NCBI RefSeq assembly: GCF_910592395.1
Contig: NC_088317.1
Span: 15,128,001-15,192,000 of the forward strand
Reading direction: 5' to 3'
From: Lineus longissimus
Lineage: Eukaryota; Nemertea; Pilidiophora; Heteronemertea; Lineidae
DNA length: 64,000 nt
Shown here: one piece after another, positions 1-13,379 of the stretch
How the letters are laid out: every line of letters begins with the position of its first letter
Numbering within the stretch: the first letter of the stretch is position 1
Program-made: the position numbers and the translations under genes
The notes under the pieces: model-generated
The model's database searches: none
The model's input: the letters and a program-made list of their open reading frames with translations, nothing else
What the model was told of the DNA's origin: nothing

Positions 1-1951
1 TCTCACGTTCGTCAAATTCGGATAGCCGTGCTAATGAAATAGCATAACGTATCATTTGTCGTAGGGATCCACCCATTGTATAGGTGCAACCCCAAACCTA
101 GCCTCTTTAGATCAATCTGATTTATCGGTTTTCGATAACGAGTCGAATTTTCTGACGTCTCTTGTCTTAATATGGTGATTTTTGTTCGACATTTTCATTT
201 GGCTGATCTTTGTACATTTCACTTTCTGTTAACCAAAGAATTGCCTGTATTTTATAATAATTTACTCTTTAACAAACTCTGGCACATTTGTCAAGTTTGA
301 TAGAAACGGAAAGAAAGACCTAGATTTTTACAATTCCTCAAATCGTTCAGAATGTAAACAAACAGAAAACAAACCAATTAAAAAGAATCAGAAAAAGATA
401 TTGATGTTGCATCCTTCGGAATTCGGAAATATCATATTTGTTTGCCATTTTTTTATGCGCTCTGTGAACTCTCGTCGTTTGACCCCAAACCATATAAGGG
501 AAATCCACAACTAAATCTTGAAGCTTTACTTAAAACTGCTTTTATCTAAATGTTTCCGCCTTTGATAAAACTTTTCAGGTTCTCAAAAACCAGTTGCCTG
601 CTGCAAAGTGGCTGTACTTTAGTGTGCAACTGCAAAATTTCCACAAGAAAAAGATGTTTGTAGGATGGCACAGGCTATAAACTGCACTCTGTAATTCAAC
701 ACAAAGCTTTGCTAACCACTTGGCTAAGAATTCCTTATCATTATTCTTAATCAAGCAATATTGGGATTAGCTGAAATATTATATGCAGCATGAGTCTGGA
801 GAGCATCACAAAATTGTTGCCAACTGTCTCTAAAGAATATTGGTGCCGAGATTGAACGCTGTCAGTGATGCACAGTAATACACTGCAATGGAACTGGGTC
901 CCAGGCTCCAGTGTAAAGAAAATGCAGAATTATATGAAATAATTGGGTGGATTGTGGCTAAATTTAGTATTGGGAATGGAATCTTCGTTAATACCCGAGA
1001 TTTGAGGTACTCCGAGCTAGGTTCTGGTTCTTGTTACCAGCTAATTATTGAGATCTTGGGATTATTGTATAGAGGATTAGGAATTTGTGGCTATTTATCT
1101 TAGTGATTGGTTGGGGGGGGGGGGCAGAATGTGTATGGTAAACAGTGGTAACTAGGGGAACAGAACAGAGCCCAGATTGTTGGAATCCTTGTATAAGACA
1201 ATCAATTCTCTCACGCTCGTTATCGTAAATCCCATTTATGGCTTGGCATCACCTTACGTCCCCACATCAACCACGAGTATCGCTTTCAAATATTCTTAAT
1301 ACCGCTTTACCCTTTCATTCTACCTCTCCAATCCATATATGGTCATGTTACGCCATGATACTTTGGCGTGATAAAGTAAATTGTCGAGCGTGACCTTTAC
1401 GAAATTTCACGACAACTTGACACAACGCAGAGGAAAATGTAGCGCAAATTATATGAAAAGTACAAATATCTCCCAAAAACTTGGAACATACTTCAATTTC
1501 TGTTTCACCTTGAGTTGACATCCTTTTTGATGGAGATATGCATTGTGTCGTGTACTGAATGTACAGCAAGATCTGACAAATGTTAATTGACGTCAGCGCG
1601 TTCTAAGTACGAGGCAATCAACTTAATGGAGGATAGTATAACCTGATTCTCGTGCGTGACTATTTTTATCTCCGAGCAGAGTTTATCGTCAAGTCATTAT
1701 CATCAACTGAACCTGTGCAATATCATTTTATTTAGGCGATGTTTGGGCGTGAATGAAGTAGTTGTTTCTGGAAATTGGAAAATGTTGCTGCAAGATCTGT
1801 GGCCTTGTATTGACATCTTGCGATACCTAGTGCTGCCACCTAGGCTAAGAAATGTGAACTATTTCATCAATTTTTTGTCTTCTAACCTAATAGCTGCCTC
1901 ATCTTGTTACTTTCAAATCCTCAAGATCGTCTTTCCCTTATGTCTTTTCAG
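1..1951. other. Non-coding, probably upstream glypican intron
   Basis: I see no exon with family resemblance and acceptable splice sites here. The first glypican exon in the window is an internal exon that opens in phase 0 at 1952, so this stretch is most simply its upstream intron. A short G tract lies near 1111-1125. The short open frames in it look random. Confidence 0.5.
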
Positions 1952-3453
1952 GTTTTTGCCGGTTGTGGCCAACCTCGTCTCCAGGGCCGAAGAAGACGCG
2001 ACGCCGCCCCTAAGAATCAAGACGACTATTCCTTCGGCTTCAACTATCGTAACAAGGACTATGTGCGCCCGACGACGGCCGCTGGAACGAGTCTCGACCG
2101 TCTCGTTAAGGACATCAAGGGCAAGGTGAAGCTTGCTCGAGGATTCTGGTCCAATATTTCGTACTCTATTTGCAACGACGAGAAAGTATCTGCACCTCCA
2201 AGTAACGAGAAGGATTGCTGGAACGGTCTCGGAAAGGCAAAGTACGTATTTGGACAAATCGCCTTTTTATCACAGGGTTTCTCAAAAAAATTAAATCCAA
2301 ATTTATCAAAGAGAACACATGATCACGGAACATATTCCACGTACAAGTGGGAGTTGTTTTGACGTACTGTGAGATGGGAAAGACCTCTATTGACGACTTT
2401 GTGTAACCTTACCTACCTTGCTGCTGCCTATAACAGTTTGGATTCTCATACCAGGGCTTAGACCACTTATTTCCTTATACTAACCTAACCTTGTCAATTT
2501 CTTGCAGATACATGCCAGAGATCATGAAAGACGGCATCATGAATCAAGTCAACAACCCCGAAGTTGAAATAGACGTGACAAAGCCAAACAGTCTTATCAA
2601 CCAACAAATCCTACAGATGAGATTGGTGACGAGTCGGTTAAAGAACGCTTATAATGGTCTCGATGTGGACTGGATTGATACAGGTAATTTCTTTTAAAAA
2701 GACCAAACCGATAAAAAAATTAAGAAGTAAGGTGAGACAATGAGTACCTGCAGTATTATGATGTCTGTTCCTTTAACTAAGGCCACTGCTCTCTTGCGCA
2801 AAAAAATTCAAAACACGATTTCATATCATCATCACATATCTTCAACTCTTGATCTTTCACCAAATATGCTCGTAAAATAACACAGTTGGGTTGACATTGT
2901 TTCAGTAAGTTAGAAATGAAGGGTCTACAGTCCTAGTCACAAATGACATCCATCCTGCTTCGTGTCCGTGACGCGTGAATTACGCGCCGAGTTGCACGTC
3001 AATGACGCATCAGTGACACACGCTTTATCTCTCTATGTTTTGCGTTAATTATGTGCTACCTTAGCGCTGGTTAGCGCATCAATGACGCAAGTTTATGGAC
3101 GACAATTGTGTTTTGGACTGTAGCTATTTCCCTTAGTTGAGAACCAATATGATATATATGTTTCTCTCGTTTCTTCAGCTGATGTTTTCGGCAGCGGCAG
3201 TGGCGATTCAGACTTCGATATGAGCGGCAGCGGCTCGGGAGACGACAACAAGAATGGCCAAGACGACATACAATTCACGGGATACACGACACGGCCAAAG
3301 GACAGTGGCATCAGGGGCGGACACAACAACAAGCCATCGTGGGAAAATACTATGATTACGAGAAAGCATAATGACAATTCAGCCGGAAGTCTGCGATCGT
3401 TCCCTTTGACTTTAGTCGCGCTACTCGCAGTTGTGCTATATCGGTTGTTGTGA
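1952..3453 (+). CDS. Glypican, GPC4/6 (Dally-like) class, last three coding exons
   Basis: A heparan-sulfate proteoglycan core protein that is anchored to the cell surface by GPI and modulates Wnt, Hedgehog, BMP and FGF signals. Exons are 1952-2241, 2508-2683 and 3179-3453; the splice phases agree (0, 2, 1) and the stop is TGA. Exon 1 carries the family signatures VFAGCG, RPTTAAGTSLDRLV and NDEKV...DCWNG. Exon 2 carries NNPEVEIDVTKP and LKNAYNGLDVDW. Exon 3 has Ser-Gly-Ser-Gly-Asp clusters, the expected glycosaminoglycan attachment sites. It ends with a hydrophobic tail (LTLVALLAVVLYRLL) after a small-residue stretch, as expected for a GPI signal. The 5' exons lie outside the window. The TTAAGTSLDRL and NNPEV motifs favour the GPC4/6 branch over GPC3/5. 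The GPI omega site is inferred. Confidence 0.93.
2928..3120. mobile_element. TA-CAGTCC MITE, copy 1 (in glypican intron)
   Basis: A 193-bp element flanked by TA on both sides. The ends are imperfect inverted repeats: CAGTCCTAGTCACAAATGAC on the left, and on the right the complement of ACAATTGTGTTTTGGACTG. The interior is rich in GCG(T/A)CA and TGACGC words. Copies lie at 5860-6051 and 8083-8292. CAGT ends with a TA target fit a Tc1/mariner/pogo-type non-autonomous element. It sits in the intron before the last glypican exon. Confidence 0.8.
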
Positions 3454-4332
3454 TGTCATCAATTTTGACGCGGGGATTATTCCTCGTTGACTATTTTTTA
3501 GGCATCGTGTCCTGTCTGTAGGTATGAAACAATGTGATGTGTGGGGCCTTTGGAATGTCTGACTCTGATCGAACAGACGCCGATTTGCCCAAAAGTTTAC
3601 CTTAGCAGACGGATGTAATGATGTCAACAATCATTGTGCGCGAGAACTGATGATGTCATCAGTTTATGTGCACATAGCCAATGTGTTCATCATTTCATGG
3701 GAGCCATAGAAACAACATAAACAAAAGCCAACAATGATAAGAAGACCTGCCTTACCTTCAAACTTTTCGATACTTGTAGTTTGAAATTCTGGTAGTGCCT
3801 GATTTTTTTTGGAAAATGCACTTACAAATCCTTATTTTTGTGAAAGGTTGCGATGCTTCTTTCAGTGTAGTATTTTGTGACTCTTTATTCCCCGATATAT
3901 TTAAAAATTTACACAATTTTAAAACGAACAAAACATTTTAACAACATTTAACGCATAGCGAGGGTATGTCTTTTTCTACTGAATGAAAATTTACTTGTGA
4001 TAGGTTAAGTCAATGGGTTGAACATTATGCTGTACATGATTACTATTATATAGAAAACAATTAACTCCTGTAAATACATACGTTTACATGTTTACATAAA
4101 AAATATTGAAACGGTCAAATTTACATGACGACAACTATACATGTAACACATCAAATGTGACAAATTGATTAATTAATTAATTAATTATCTGTCTCCAAGT
4201 TAATTTCCGACAATCAGTTAATCAATTAATTGATTGATTGATATTAAAAACTGTGCTGTTATTGTGTCAGTTTGTGTCAAGTCTTTTCAAGAATCCGAAT
4301 TCAGAATGATGTGAATAGAGATACGTACAAGC

Positions 4333-4338
4333 AATAAA
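4333..4338 (+). terminator. Candidate polyadenylation signal of the glypican gene
   Basis: AATAAA lies about 880 bases after the glypican stop. Another AATAAA lies near 7772, so a longer 3' UTR is possible. Only the hexamer supports this. Confidence 0.35.
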
Positions 4339-5426
4339 AACGGCACAAAGTAGGGTCAAATTACGTCATCATTTTATACCTCCAAAATGTATTCAGTTAA
4401 TGTACATGTATGTAACAAACAAACAGCTTACGATCCATGTATTATGTACGACACCCAACGACAGGGTAATTATTTATGTAGAATTTGTAATTTTATACTT
4501 TGAGTTGTAAGTTTAATGCAGTATATGCACTTAATATTACAGTGTTCAGTGCAGGCTAAGGCGCGACGGTGGATAGTGTCAAACTTGTGTAGATTCCAAG
4601 AAATTTTGTAAATAGTTAGAATGGATGGTAAATCAGGTGCTGTGCATTAGTTGTGCAACAGTGACGAGTCGTAATAATTACAGGGTCCAGCCCTGCAGAC
4701 TCCGAAAGATGCAGCGCACAGCACACTTGATGAAACTGTGAAAAGAACAGAATTCTACAACGGTATTCTGTAGAGGAATTGATAAAAAGTGACGATTTAT
4801 GGCCAAAGATGGCGTGACAGACTAACATGGGTGTTACGGTGGATAATCGAGCAAATATGGTACCTGGTAACCAGCTGTTGGTCTTGGTGACAGAAGGTCA
4901 CCTTGGCGACCAGCAGCCTGCCCTTGGTAACCAGCAGTTGCTATGGCAATTGTTGCTAGATGGACTATATCTACCTCAAATAGGGCTACCCAGTGTGAAT
5001 CTCATTCACGCAGTGTCTGTGTCTTGTGCTTGGTAAAGTGTCTGGTCCGAGACCTTAATGCCTTCTTGCCTACATGTGCGTGTAAAAGTTGCAATTGAGA
5101 TTAACTGCTTGTACTTGTGCAGATTGTGAAATTTCTCAGCAAACTTTCCTGAAGTGTTATTAGGTCTAACTGACGCGTCGTTGTTGTAAGTGTTTATTTC
5201 TTGCGTCTCAAGAGGGCGCAAGTGTGAGGATTGATGCGTCGCAATGGCTCTGAATGTACAGTTTTCACTAAAAAAAGGGTGTTTTATAGTATTTATGAAT
5301 CTTATAAGTTTATTAATTGTACATGTTAGTTTTTGTCGTTTACTAAATGCCGGGAAATTCTGTTTAGTTCTCTCGATAGGTCATGATATCAAGTTGTGTA
5401 TCGTCTGTCTGGCGAGTCACAATATT

Positions 5427-5449
5427 GGGGGGGGGGGGGGGGGGGGGGG
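5427..5449 (+). repeat. 23-bp homopolymer G tract
   Basis: An uninterrupted run of G. Similar runs occur at 18510-18527 (G), 47007-47023 (C), 59526-59542 (C) and 62530-62544 (C). Confidence 0.95.
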
Positions 5450-5859
5450 CTACTATAATTTGTCCAGGAAATTTAGAGGAGGCTGAATGATAAGCAAAAT
5501 ATTTGTAATGTTTTTGGTCACAAATGTTTACATCTTGAAAATTTTCCTAGGTGCCATAGGTTGTGAAGGATAACTTTTCAGTTGAACAAAATATCTTGAC
5601 CCTTTCGTTGCGGCAGCCATTTTTCGGCGGGCACTCCGTCTGCTGACAGTGGAGACCAATATTGAACAGAAGAGCTAAATTTTATCAGAATGGTCAATAC
5701 ATGTCGTGCGCAGGTCATGGGGCCATGTTCATGACGTGTTATGCACGCCACCCGCAGCAAAGGGTTGATAGTCCTTGTGTGATATTCATTACAGTTCAGT
5801 TATACTCACGGCCCAATGAGATTCATAATACGCTTGAGCATGAGAAGTTATGTAGTATA

Positions 5860-6051
5860 CAGTCCAGGTCACAATTGACATCCCGTAAAGCGCGTCATTG
5901 ACGTGCTACCGATGCCTATGTTGTGCGCAAGTTGCACATAAGTCGCACATAGGTGGCGCATAACTTACTCGAAACAAAGAGAGATAAGCGCGTCATTGGT
6001 GCACAACTCGCGCGTACCTTGCAGGATGGATGTTAATTGTGATTTGGACTG
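5860..6051. mobile_element. TA-CAGTCC MITE, copy 2
   Basis: A 192-bp copy of the 2928-3120 family. It starts CAGTCCAGGTCACAATTGAC and ends with the inverted match ending TTGTGATTTGGACTG. TA lies on both sides. The terminal inverted repeats are about 25 bp and are the best preserved of the three copies. Confidence 0.85.
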
Positions 6052-8082
6052 TATATTGTATTAAGGGTGGACTTTATTTCATTTATTGACATACCTCAAC
6101 AGATTGAGACCAAAGATATAATACTCAGGATGGTTTGAGGTTCAGGGTAAAAATTATGACAATCAAGTTGATAGTCAGTTAGGTGCCATTCTGTTTTACC
6201 TAGGGGGTTGAACAAGTGGGATTTTCCCTAAGGGATTCTGACAAAAAGGGATATTTCCCTTGTGAGGGAGTTAAGTCAAATGGGGATTTATTAGGTTCAG
6301 TTAAAGGTTTGCTTTATCTCTGATACTAAGGTGGTCGCAATTGGTTAAAACTTTAAGTGATCTGTTCCTCGAGTACAAGGAAAAAAGTGTGACTTTAGGC
6401 TAAGTTTTGTGATTGAAAAGAAACCTGGTTCAATTTTTAGCTTTTTCATATATCTTTGTAAAAGGGGAACAGACCACTTGAAGATGCATACCGATGCGAC
6501 TCCTTGTTCGAGTCACTTATTATGACCTATATTTTCTGCGGTTACATTTTTCTCGAATTTCCTGGCACTTAGCAAAAGCAGTCCATTGCATGATTTCCTC
6601 GTTGTCTGTGTATTATTATGATCTGCATCATAGCGTTGCTTGTGCCACCTAATGGCCACACGGTGCAACGCTCTATCATGTAACGTATTCGTCTTTAGTC
6701 TTTGACAATCATGTGTTGGTGAAGTCGCGTTTTAAAATGATCGTTTTACAGCTCGTCTCTAAAGCTGTAAAAAGGTGGTATCTGAGTGATACAAAGTTAT
6801 ATATATGATTGAAATCATATGAATTCTTATCAAATATTAATGATGGTCTGATTATTAATTTTTGTTTTTATTTATGGGAGAATGTTGTAAAAATAGAATG
6901 CTTGGTAGATTTTCGCGTTTCGGGCCAAAGCTGGTTGCCAACTGTCACAAGAAAAAGCCGGAAAAGTTAGCAGTGGTCTTAATCTTGTTTTTTGTTTGCC
7001 AAAAAGTTGTGTGGTTGCCATCCCCATCTAGGCCGAGCATCCTAAATTGTTAGTTTTAAAAAATTGATGTCAAGACAAAAAAGGCTATTCGTGAAGCATA
7101 TTTTCAAAAAGATATGAAAATAAGCTGTCATTCTCAGCTTCAATTTGAATACATATAATTTCTAACCAAATCGAATAGAAATTGAGATTTAGAAATTTTG
7201 GAGGAAGAAATGGACTTTGGCTTATTTGAGGATTGCAACCATTTTGTCTATTGCCACACATCCCCTGCTGGGGAAAACCCTAGTGCTTAATGTTGTCTGT
7301 GACTTATACAAAGTTCATTTCACCAAAGCTACAAGATGTAATGAATGTGCCTGAAATTTTACATCAAATTATAAAATTTTACTTGGTGTGTACATCTGAG
7401 TAACTACGAGGTGAAATCAACTCCTACCAACTCTAAATCTCAGTGCAGATCGCCCATTTTGATAACGAAAACATGTTATGCTGTGCCATACTTAAGGCTT
7501 CCAGAGCGACTTGGTTACGAAGGTTACCATTGTCTCAATGTGACTCAAACCACATAGTCTGCACATACATGTACAACTCCTATATTTTATACAGAGTACA
7601 GTTCTTGTCAAGTGAAATGTATAGAGACTTTGCGTCACCTTAACGAGATAAAATCTGCTGTACTTTATGTACAATTCTAAGTTAAGTGTATTGGGTTCTC
7701 TGTGTTGATATGCACGATAATGCAGCAACAGTGTATGGATAAGGTGACTCTTGTAAAAACATTTTATACAAAATAAACGATTAGAAAAATACAAAATTAT
7801 TCGTACGCTGTAATTTTATGTGTTGAAGTGACCTGGGAGAATTGGACACCTGTGTCGTATTTTTTTACCCGCAGATTTCTGTAAGTGTAGTACTCGTAAC
7901 TCAAGCTGAGGTAGTTTTACGCACAGGCCAATTTCAATTTAGTACTTAAATCTTCCAAAGTCAATGTATTTTCCTTGTGTATTCAAAGGCATGGTTCGCC
8001 TGTGGACGTTATTTATTGTCTGTCCTACAAGTAATGCTGCAGTACAGTAACCAGGCACGCAAATGCGGTGAAAACTGACTTA

Positions 8083-8292
8083 CAGTCCAAATCACAATTG
8101 ACAACCATCCTGCTTCGCGTCAGTGAGGCACAACAAACGCGCGAGTTACGCTCCAAGTTGTGCGCCAGTTACGCACCAGTGACGCCCTTATCTCTCTGTT
8201 TCGCGTAAATTTCGCGCGACTAAAGAGCAACCTACATGCTTGGTAGCGCGTCAGTGATGCAATTTACGGGACGTCAATTGTGATTTTGATTA
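8083..8292. mobile_element. TA-CAGTCC MITE, copy 3, right end decayed
   Basis: Third copy, about 210 bp. The left end is intact (TA then CAGTCCAAATCACAATTGAC). The right end matches as GTCAATTGTGATTTTGATTA, so the terminal CAGTCC has changed. The interior shares the GCGTCAGTGA and GCGCGAG words of the other copies. Confidence 0.75.
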
Positions 8293-8829
8293 TACAAATG
8301 TACATTGTGTAGAATCATATCGACATGATTACAAAATTTGAGCTAATGACTCTAACCTTTAAGACTTCTGCTGGCTTTTCTGGTGTGATGACTCCCCTTA
8401 CATTTAACAGATTTTAATAGATGTCTCCTGAGATCTGTTTGGAGATTTTCTCTGTTTGACATTTGTGTTGGCTTGAGATTTAACGTACAAGTGCACTGAT
8501 TATGTATAGCCTGGGAAATGAGTTCCTTGAGATTCTATGTCACCAGAATTGCAGGGCTTAGCTGTACATTCTGTACATGCAATGCTCAGGCAATTCTGAT
8601 CAGCGTAAGGTGAGCCAAGATGACAATCCTACAGAAGGACATGGTTCAGTTCACCCTCAGTAGACCAACTTCATCGGTGCATTTATATAGGAAACTGTAC
8701 AATAATGTGAAGGTGAAATTGGCCAACGATCGGGGAAACCAAAAGCTGTTGTCTGAATGGTCCTATACTTCCATTCACAGCTCTCTAGAAGTCTGGTCCA
8801 ATCGCTGCTTCAGGTTCAACCCAGTAACA

Positions 8830-9108
8830 TCAGATGTACATGAAACCACATGTCAATATGATGTTATAAGCCAACATGCTTTCTAACAACCGAGCCCTGG
8901 CTGTTGCCTCTTGTCCCTTCCTTGTGGCCATTGTGGCCAGTCTCTCGGTGTCCCAGAATTGGCACTTCTGAAGCACATGCTCTGGCGTCCGATCAAACGC
9001 AATAATACTCCTGCTAGATGCACAATGTTCTGATCTACTGTTGTGTCTGCCATAGAACCTAGCAGTCATTTGATGACGTGAAATGTTGTCTTTCATGCCG
9101 TGCTTCAT
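8830..9108 (-). pseudogene. Fragment resembling the C-terminal end of a non-LTR retrotransposon polymerase
   Basis: A 92-codon open frame reading NISRHQMTARFYGRHNSRSE, then C and H residues, then RTPEHVLQKCQFWDTER. The pattern Cys...T-P-E-H-V-L-x-x-C-x-x-(W/Y)-x-x-x-R is typical of the short Cys/His segment after the reverse transcriptase in jockey-like and related non-LTR elements. No RT core is visible upstream, so this is an isolated, probably dead fragment. The family call rests on this one motif. Confidence 0.45.
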
Positions 9109-11903
9109 TTTAATGACACTTTAGTAATAATCACAAGAAAATATTTGGCCATTTTGTAAATAGGGTGAGAAAACTTTAGCCCTTTCACTTTGACGCAGAA
9201 CAGCAAGTCATCTAACCACTTTTCGAAGAAAGGTGAACATTTAAGATTTTGTAGTTTTAGTTATATTATTGAAAATTTGACATAACTCTGCAGTTTTGAA
9301 TGAAAGGGTTAATTTTTGACTGTGTCTGGAGCTTGGGATATGTCTTTGTACAGATTGTGTTGGAATTTTTTCCGTGTTAGATAAAATTGTCAACGCTACC
9401 ACCCCTCAATAGTGTGATATTTAATATAGACCTGCCTCCATGTACAGCAAATGTATAAGGGCGAGGCCACTTGATAAAAAATCAGGGGTGGTAGGGTTGA
9501 TTTTATGGGCAGTCCAGCTTTTAGAAAGTTGTTGTTAGTGATTGTTAATGTGTAAGTGTCCAGAGTTATGGCCCAGTACTTGGCACTATTCACTGACTTG
9601 TGCAAGACTGGTGAAAGTTTCTTTGCTTGTGCAAGATTATGGCTTTAGCAAACTTCTTCTATGACTCCTGCAGAAGCATTTAAGCAGCCCGCAAATGTGA
9701 CATTTTTATCACTGCAACCTGTAATAATTATCACTGCGATGAGTGACAATAAGAATGCCTGTCTGCAGGTAAAACCGATAATCGCTAGCTTTGATAATTA
9801 CCTTTCTGCAACGATCAATTTTTGTCACAGGTGCTGGCAAAGACCACCACAAGTGAGAGAAGTTTGTCACTTGCATGTGCAGTAATCATTGCATGTCAAT
9901 GCAAAAGAAACTTCTAGTTGGGGGCACTTTAGCAAAATTTTGCTAGGATAATGTTTAAGAGTGATTTGTTAGGGTTTCAGTTGTGATTAGTATATTTGAA
10001 AAGAAATTCCAAAGTCTGCCAACCTAAGCATGGTGGGTGAAACTGTTCAAACACTTTAATGTTCACTTCGGCTTGTCTTCACTGATTGAGACAGGTTGTT
10101 AAGTCTTTGCCATGCAATGCATTCGGAATGCACAGCATTGTACAGGAGCTTTGCTCTGCTTAGGGTGGCAAGGATTTTATACTAAGCTGAATGTATTATT
10201 GCTTAGTATTATTTCCAAATTGTCTTAACTTGCTAGACACCCACAGTAGTCAAAGACATCATTTTGAGAATTTTAATTTTGCTTCGTGGGATGGTCGCAG
10301 GGAAGTCTTTTGATTGTCCACATGGATCGCTTGGTCGACAAAGTTTAGCTTTCAATGTTTCTAAGTTTCGACTTTAAGTATTATTAATGCAATCAAGATT
10401 AAATAAAGAATTATCACATGTGGTCTTTATTTATTCTTGATACAAGGAGATGTAATCTCGGACTATTGTGAGACAAAAAAATGCTCAGAAAACTTTGTTT
10501 TGCATGTGTGTTACCTTAAAGCATAATACAAATCGTAGAGAGAACCTTTTGCAGCCCAGGATACTAAAGACTTAAAGGAAGAGTACATTGAATTAGTGAT
10601 GACTGTCATATGTATGGTATATGGTGACAGACTTCTTTGGTAGACTTTCTGATACAATACGCCTTTATCTTGGTAAACAATTTGCAAAGGGTTAATTCAG
10701 GCCTGTTCTGTGGTGATGCTGAGTTGGGTCAGAAAAGGAGTGAATGAATCATGAGATGATTTGCATATTCAAATGAGCATTTTGAACTAACCAATCAGGC
10801 CTGCAGGTGCCCTTCCTCATTATGAATTATTCATAGATGATTTGAATGATTGGACAAAATGTTGAATTTTGCCCAAACAGACCTGTGAGTGCTCCGAACT
10901 TTCCCTTGGACGGATCACTGATTTTACATTATTGTTTTGGCCATTCTGATGAGTGACTGGACCTGGTTACAGATATTTTAAGTGTTTACCAAATAGCGAC
11001 CAAACAAAAGTTACACTTCCTTTAGCAGTCTCTTCAATCATATTTCTGACAAATTTCCAGAGGTTGTTTGCTGTGACACGTGCTGTGTATTAGTGGTGTA
11101 AAATTTTACAATTTCAAAAAAGCGTTGTAGTATTTTATAAGCAAAAGAAATACAAAGAAATTAATTGCTATTAGATTTCATATGCTTTCCAGAGAAGTTT
11201 GTAAATTCTACTACTGCAGATTTTTTGTGAAATATTCGAATGTATCAACACTCTAAATATCGTTGTACAGTATCGCACAGCAATAATTATTTCTTTGAGA
11301 AACATTTTATGAGAAACTTGTGATTCTTTGTGGGTTTGGCAAAGTTTTGCTCGGGCTCCAAAGGGTTAATAACTGCTTCAACAGAATACTATGTTTTTAA
11401 TTAAACATGCCCGTAACTACATACCAATAAAATTTTTATAGTTTTTAGGAACAATGCTTTTGGCATTTTTGTATAGAAAATATAAGGAAACTTCATGTTG
11501 TACATGTATATGCTACCATTTTTCCTAATTAACATAATGCAGATCATGAATATTTATGAGATTGCATTGATCATGTGTCACAGCAACAAGCGTCTGCCAT
11601 ATTGTGTCATGGGCATTTGGTCTAAAACAATTTGGGTGAACTACACTTTATCACTGCATGTATCTGAAATTTATTGCCGCCTTTCACCAGAGTCAACACA
11701 AATTTACTTAAAAATTACCAAAACCCACACTTTTTGGCAGCACATGAAACCTTTTGATTCCCTTTTGTTGGGAATTCTAGAGATCTGGGATAAGTTATTG
11801 GCCTTCTAGCAAAAATTCAAAAGTTTTGATGATCAAATACATGCATGTAAAAACATTTAAAAATCATCTTCTATAATTATTGAAGAATTGCCAATACGAT
11901 GTA
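9109..11903. other. AT-rich intergenic DNA, nothing recognised
   Basis: I read both strands for exon-like stretches, inverted repeats and RNA motifs and found none I can support. Confidence 0.4.
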
Positions 11904-12081
11904 CAGTAGAACCTCTCTATCAAGGACACCCTCAGGACTGAAAAGTGCTGTCCTTACTAGAGAGGTGTCCTGATAAGTTAGGTCAAATTGAATGGAAATA
12001 ACCAATTTGGGACCAAATCAAGAGTCCTTGATAGAGAGGTTGTCCTTAATAGAGAGGTGTCCGCTAAGGGAGGTTCTACTG
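11904..12081. mobile_element. TA-CAGTAGAACCTC MITE, copy 1
   Basis: A 178-bp element starting CAGTAGAACCTCTCTAT and ending with the inverted AGGGAGGTTCTACTG, with TA on both sides. The interior repeats TAGAGAGGTGTCC, so the whole element is nearly palindromic. CAGT termini and a TA target suggest a pogo/Tigger-type MITE. A shorter relative lies at 14573-14676. Confidence 0.85.
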
Positions 12082-13306
12082 TACCTGTCTTTTCAGAATG
12101 AAAAATATTTCTCAATGACCATTGGACAAGATAGTGACTTTGGCGTCACCCTGAGTTGGTGGAGGGCCTTTCTGTACTGGTGTACAGAAAGCTGCACTTC
12201 ATGCATTACAGGTTACGGCCAGCTTGGCACAATACAAAACGCCACATTCATTTCATTCTCTGCACCATTTTTATCAACTTCATCAAGTGATTTGTATAGT
12301 CACCTAACATTAGTACCTAACATTACCACAAGGGGCTCTGAATAACTTTTCCTCTCATGCGTCAGATTATGTCCAGTGTGGATGTGTATTTTTCCGCATT
12401 CAGTTAGAAATATGTTACCAACTTTATGCTATATATACTTATAACAGGAGTGAAAAAAAACTTGTAACATCTTACCTTATTCTTTGTTTCTCAGTGTACG
12501 TCAGCTCCTTGCTCCTTGCCCCCTGGTGGTGCTGTTAGGTACTTTTAGGTACCAACTAGGGCCAGCATAGATTACTTGTAAAATGAGGATAATATTTTAT
12601 TTGAATAAAATTTATATGTAAAAACCAATTTATGGTATTCTAGTTATGCTCTGTGTTTTGTTGTGCGAGTGTTCTGACGAAGACGGATCAGAGCGTTCAT
12701 TATCACGCTACATGTGCTATTCGACAACGGGCATATAGGCCTAGGCTAGACGTAGGCAAGGCAAAACCTTCCTATAGAAATCCTGATAGCTATACTGTCA
12801 TGTTGGGAGTCCGGAGAGTCCTCCCGATACGGCTCCCGAGTTTAGCTTCACACAAAATAAACAACACAGAAGTTCTTTCACGAATTGTATCTCCTCGATA
12901 CTGTAGACTTACCTAGTTCCTTGTCGGTTTAGTGTGGATGACAGCAATCGAACCTAAGTAATATCACGTCGCGCAAACAGAGAGGTATCGAAACTCGTCC
13001 GCCATCATGGTTCACCATGTACATCTACGGGGTCCCCTAATTGGGGTCACTTTTAAGGTAACGTCATCATATCAGTTAAAGAGGATGTCGCATCCTGCAG
13101 CTGGAAATCTATATGCATGTATTACACTACGTCTATCATTTTTTCAACTTGAGAACTACTTGTGGTGTTGTTCCCGTTGTCTCGAAAGCATGTTCCCTGA
13201 CACAACCAATGGGGGCATCAAATAGGCCAAACAGTGGTTCATTTTGTGGTGGCGCGCCACAATGTTACAAGCAAACTGGGAAGAAGTTCTGTACAAGGAA
13301 AGAGTA
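12082..13306. other. No gene recognised
   Basis: Contains only short, unsupported open frames and the words TACATGTA and TAGGCCTA. No splice-bounded coding stretch is evident. Confidence 0.4.
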
Positions 13307-13345
13307 CAGTAGAACCTGCTAGGACAACCCAGCGACTGGTAAATG
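13307..13345. mobile_element. Single left end related to the TA-CAGTAGAACCTC family
   Basis: TA followed by CAGTAGAACCTGCTAGGACA matches the family terminus. I could not find a convincing partner end before the tandem repeats that follow, so it may be a solo or rearranged terminus. Confidence 0.45.
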
Positions 13346-13379
13346 AGGTCCTTATAATAGCAAAGTCTCCTGATTAGTT

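Larger units (their letters stand above)
3454..8829. other. Glypican 3' UTR and intergenic DNA without a recognisable gene
   Basis: Apart from the two MITE copies and simple repeats listed separately, I see only short chance open frames. A TTAA/ATTA simple repeat covers about 4163-4187, and a related ATTGATTG run covers about 4217-4243. Confidence 0.5.

Noticed and set aside
888-1103. 71-codon frame near the left edge
   Set aside because: No homology, and it lies in the presumed glypican intron.
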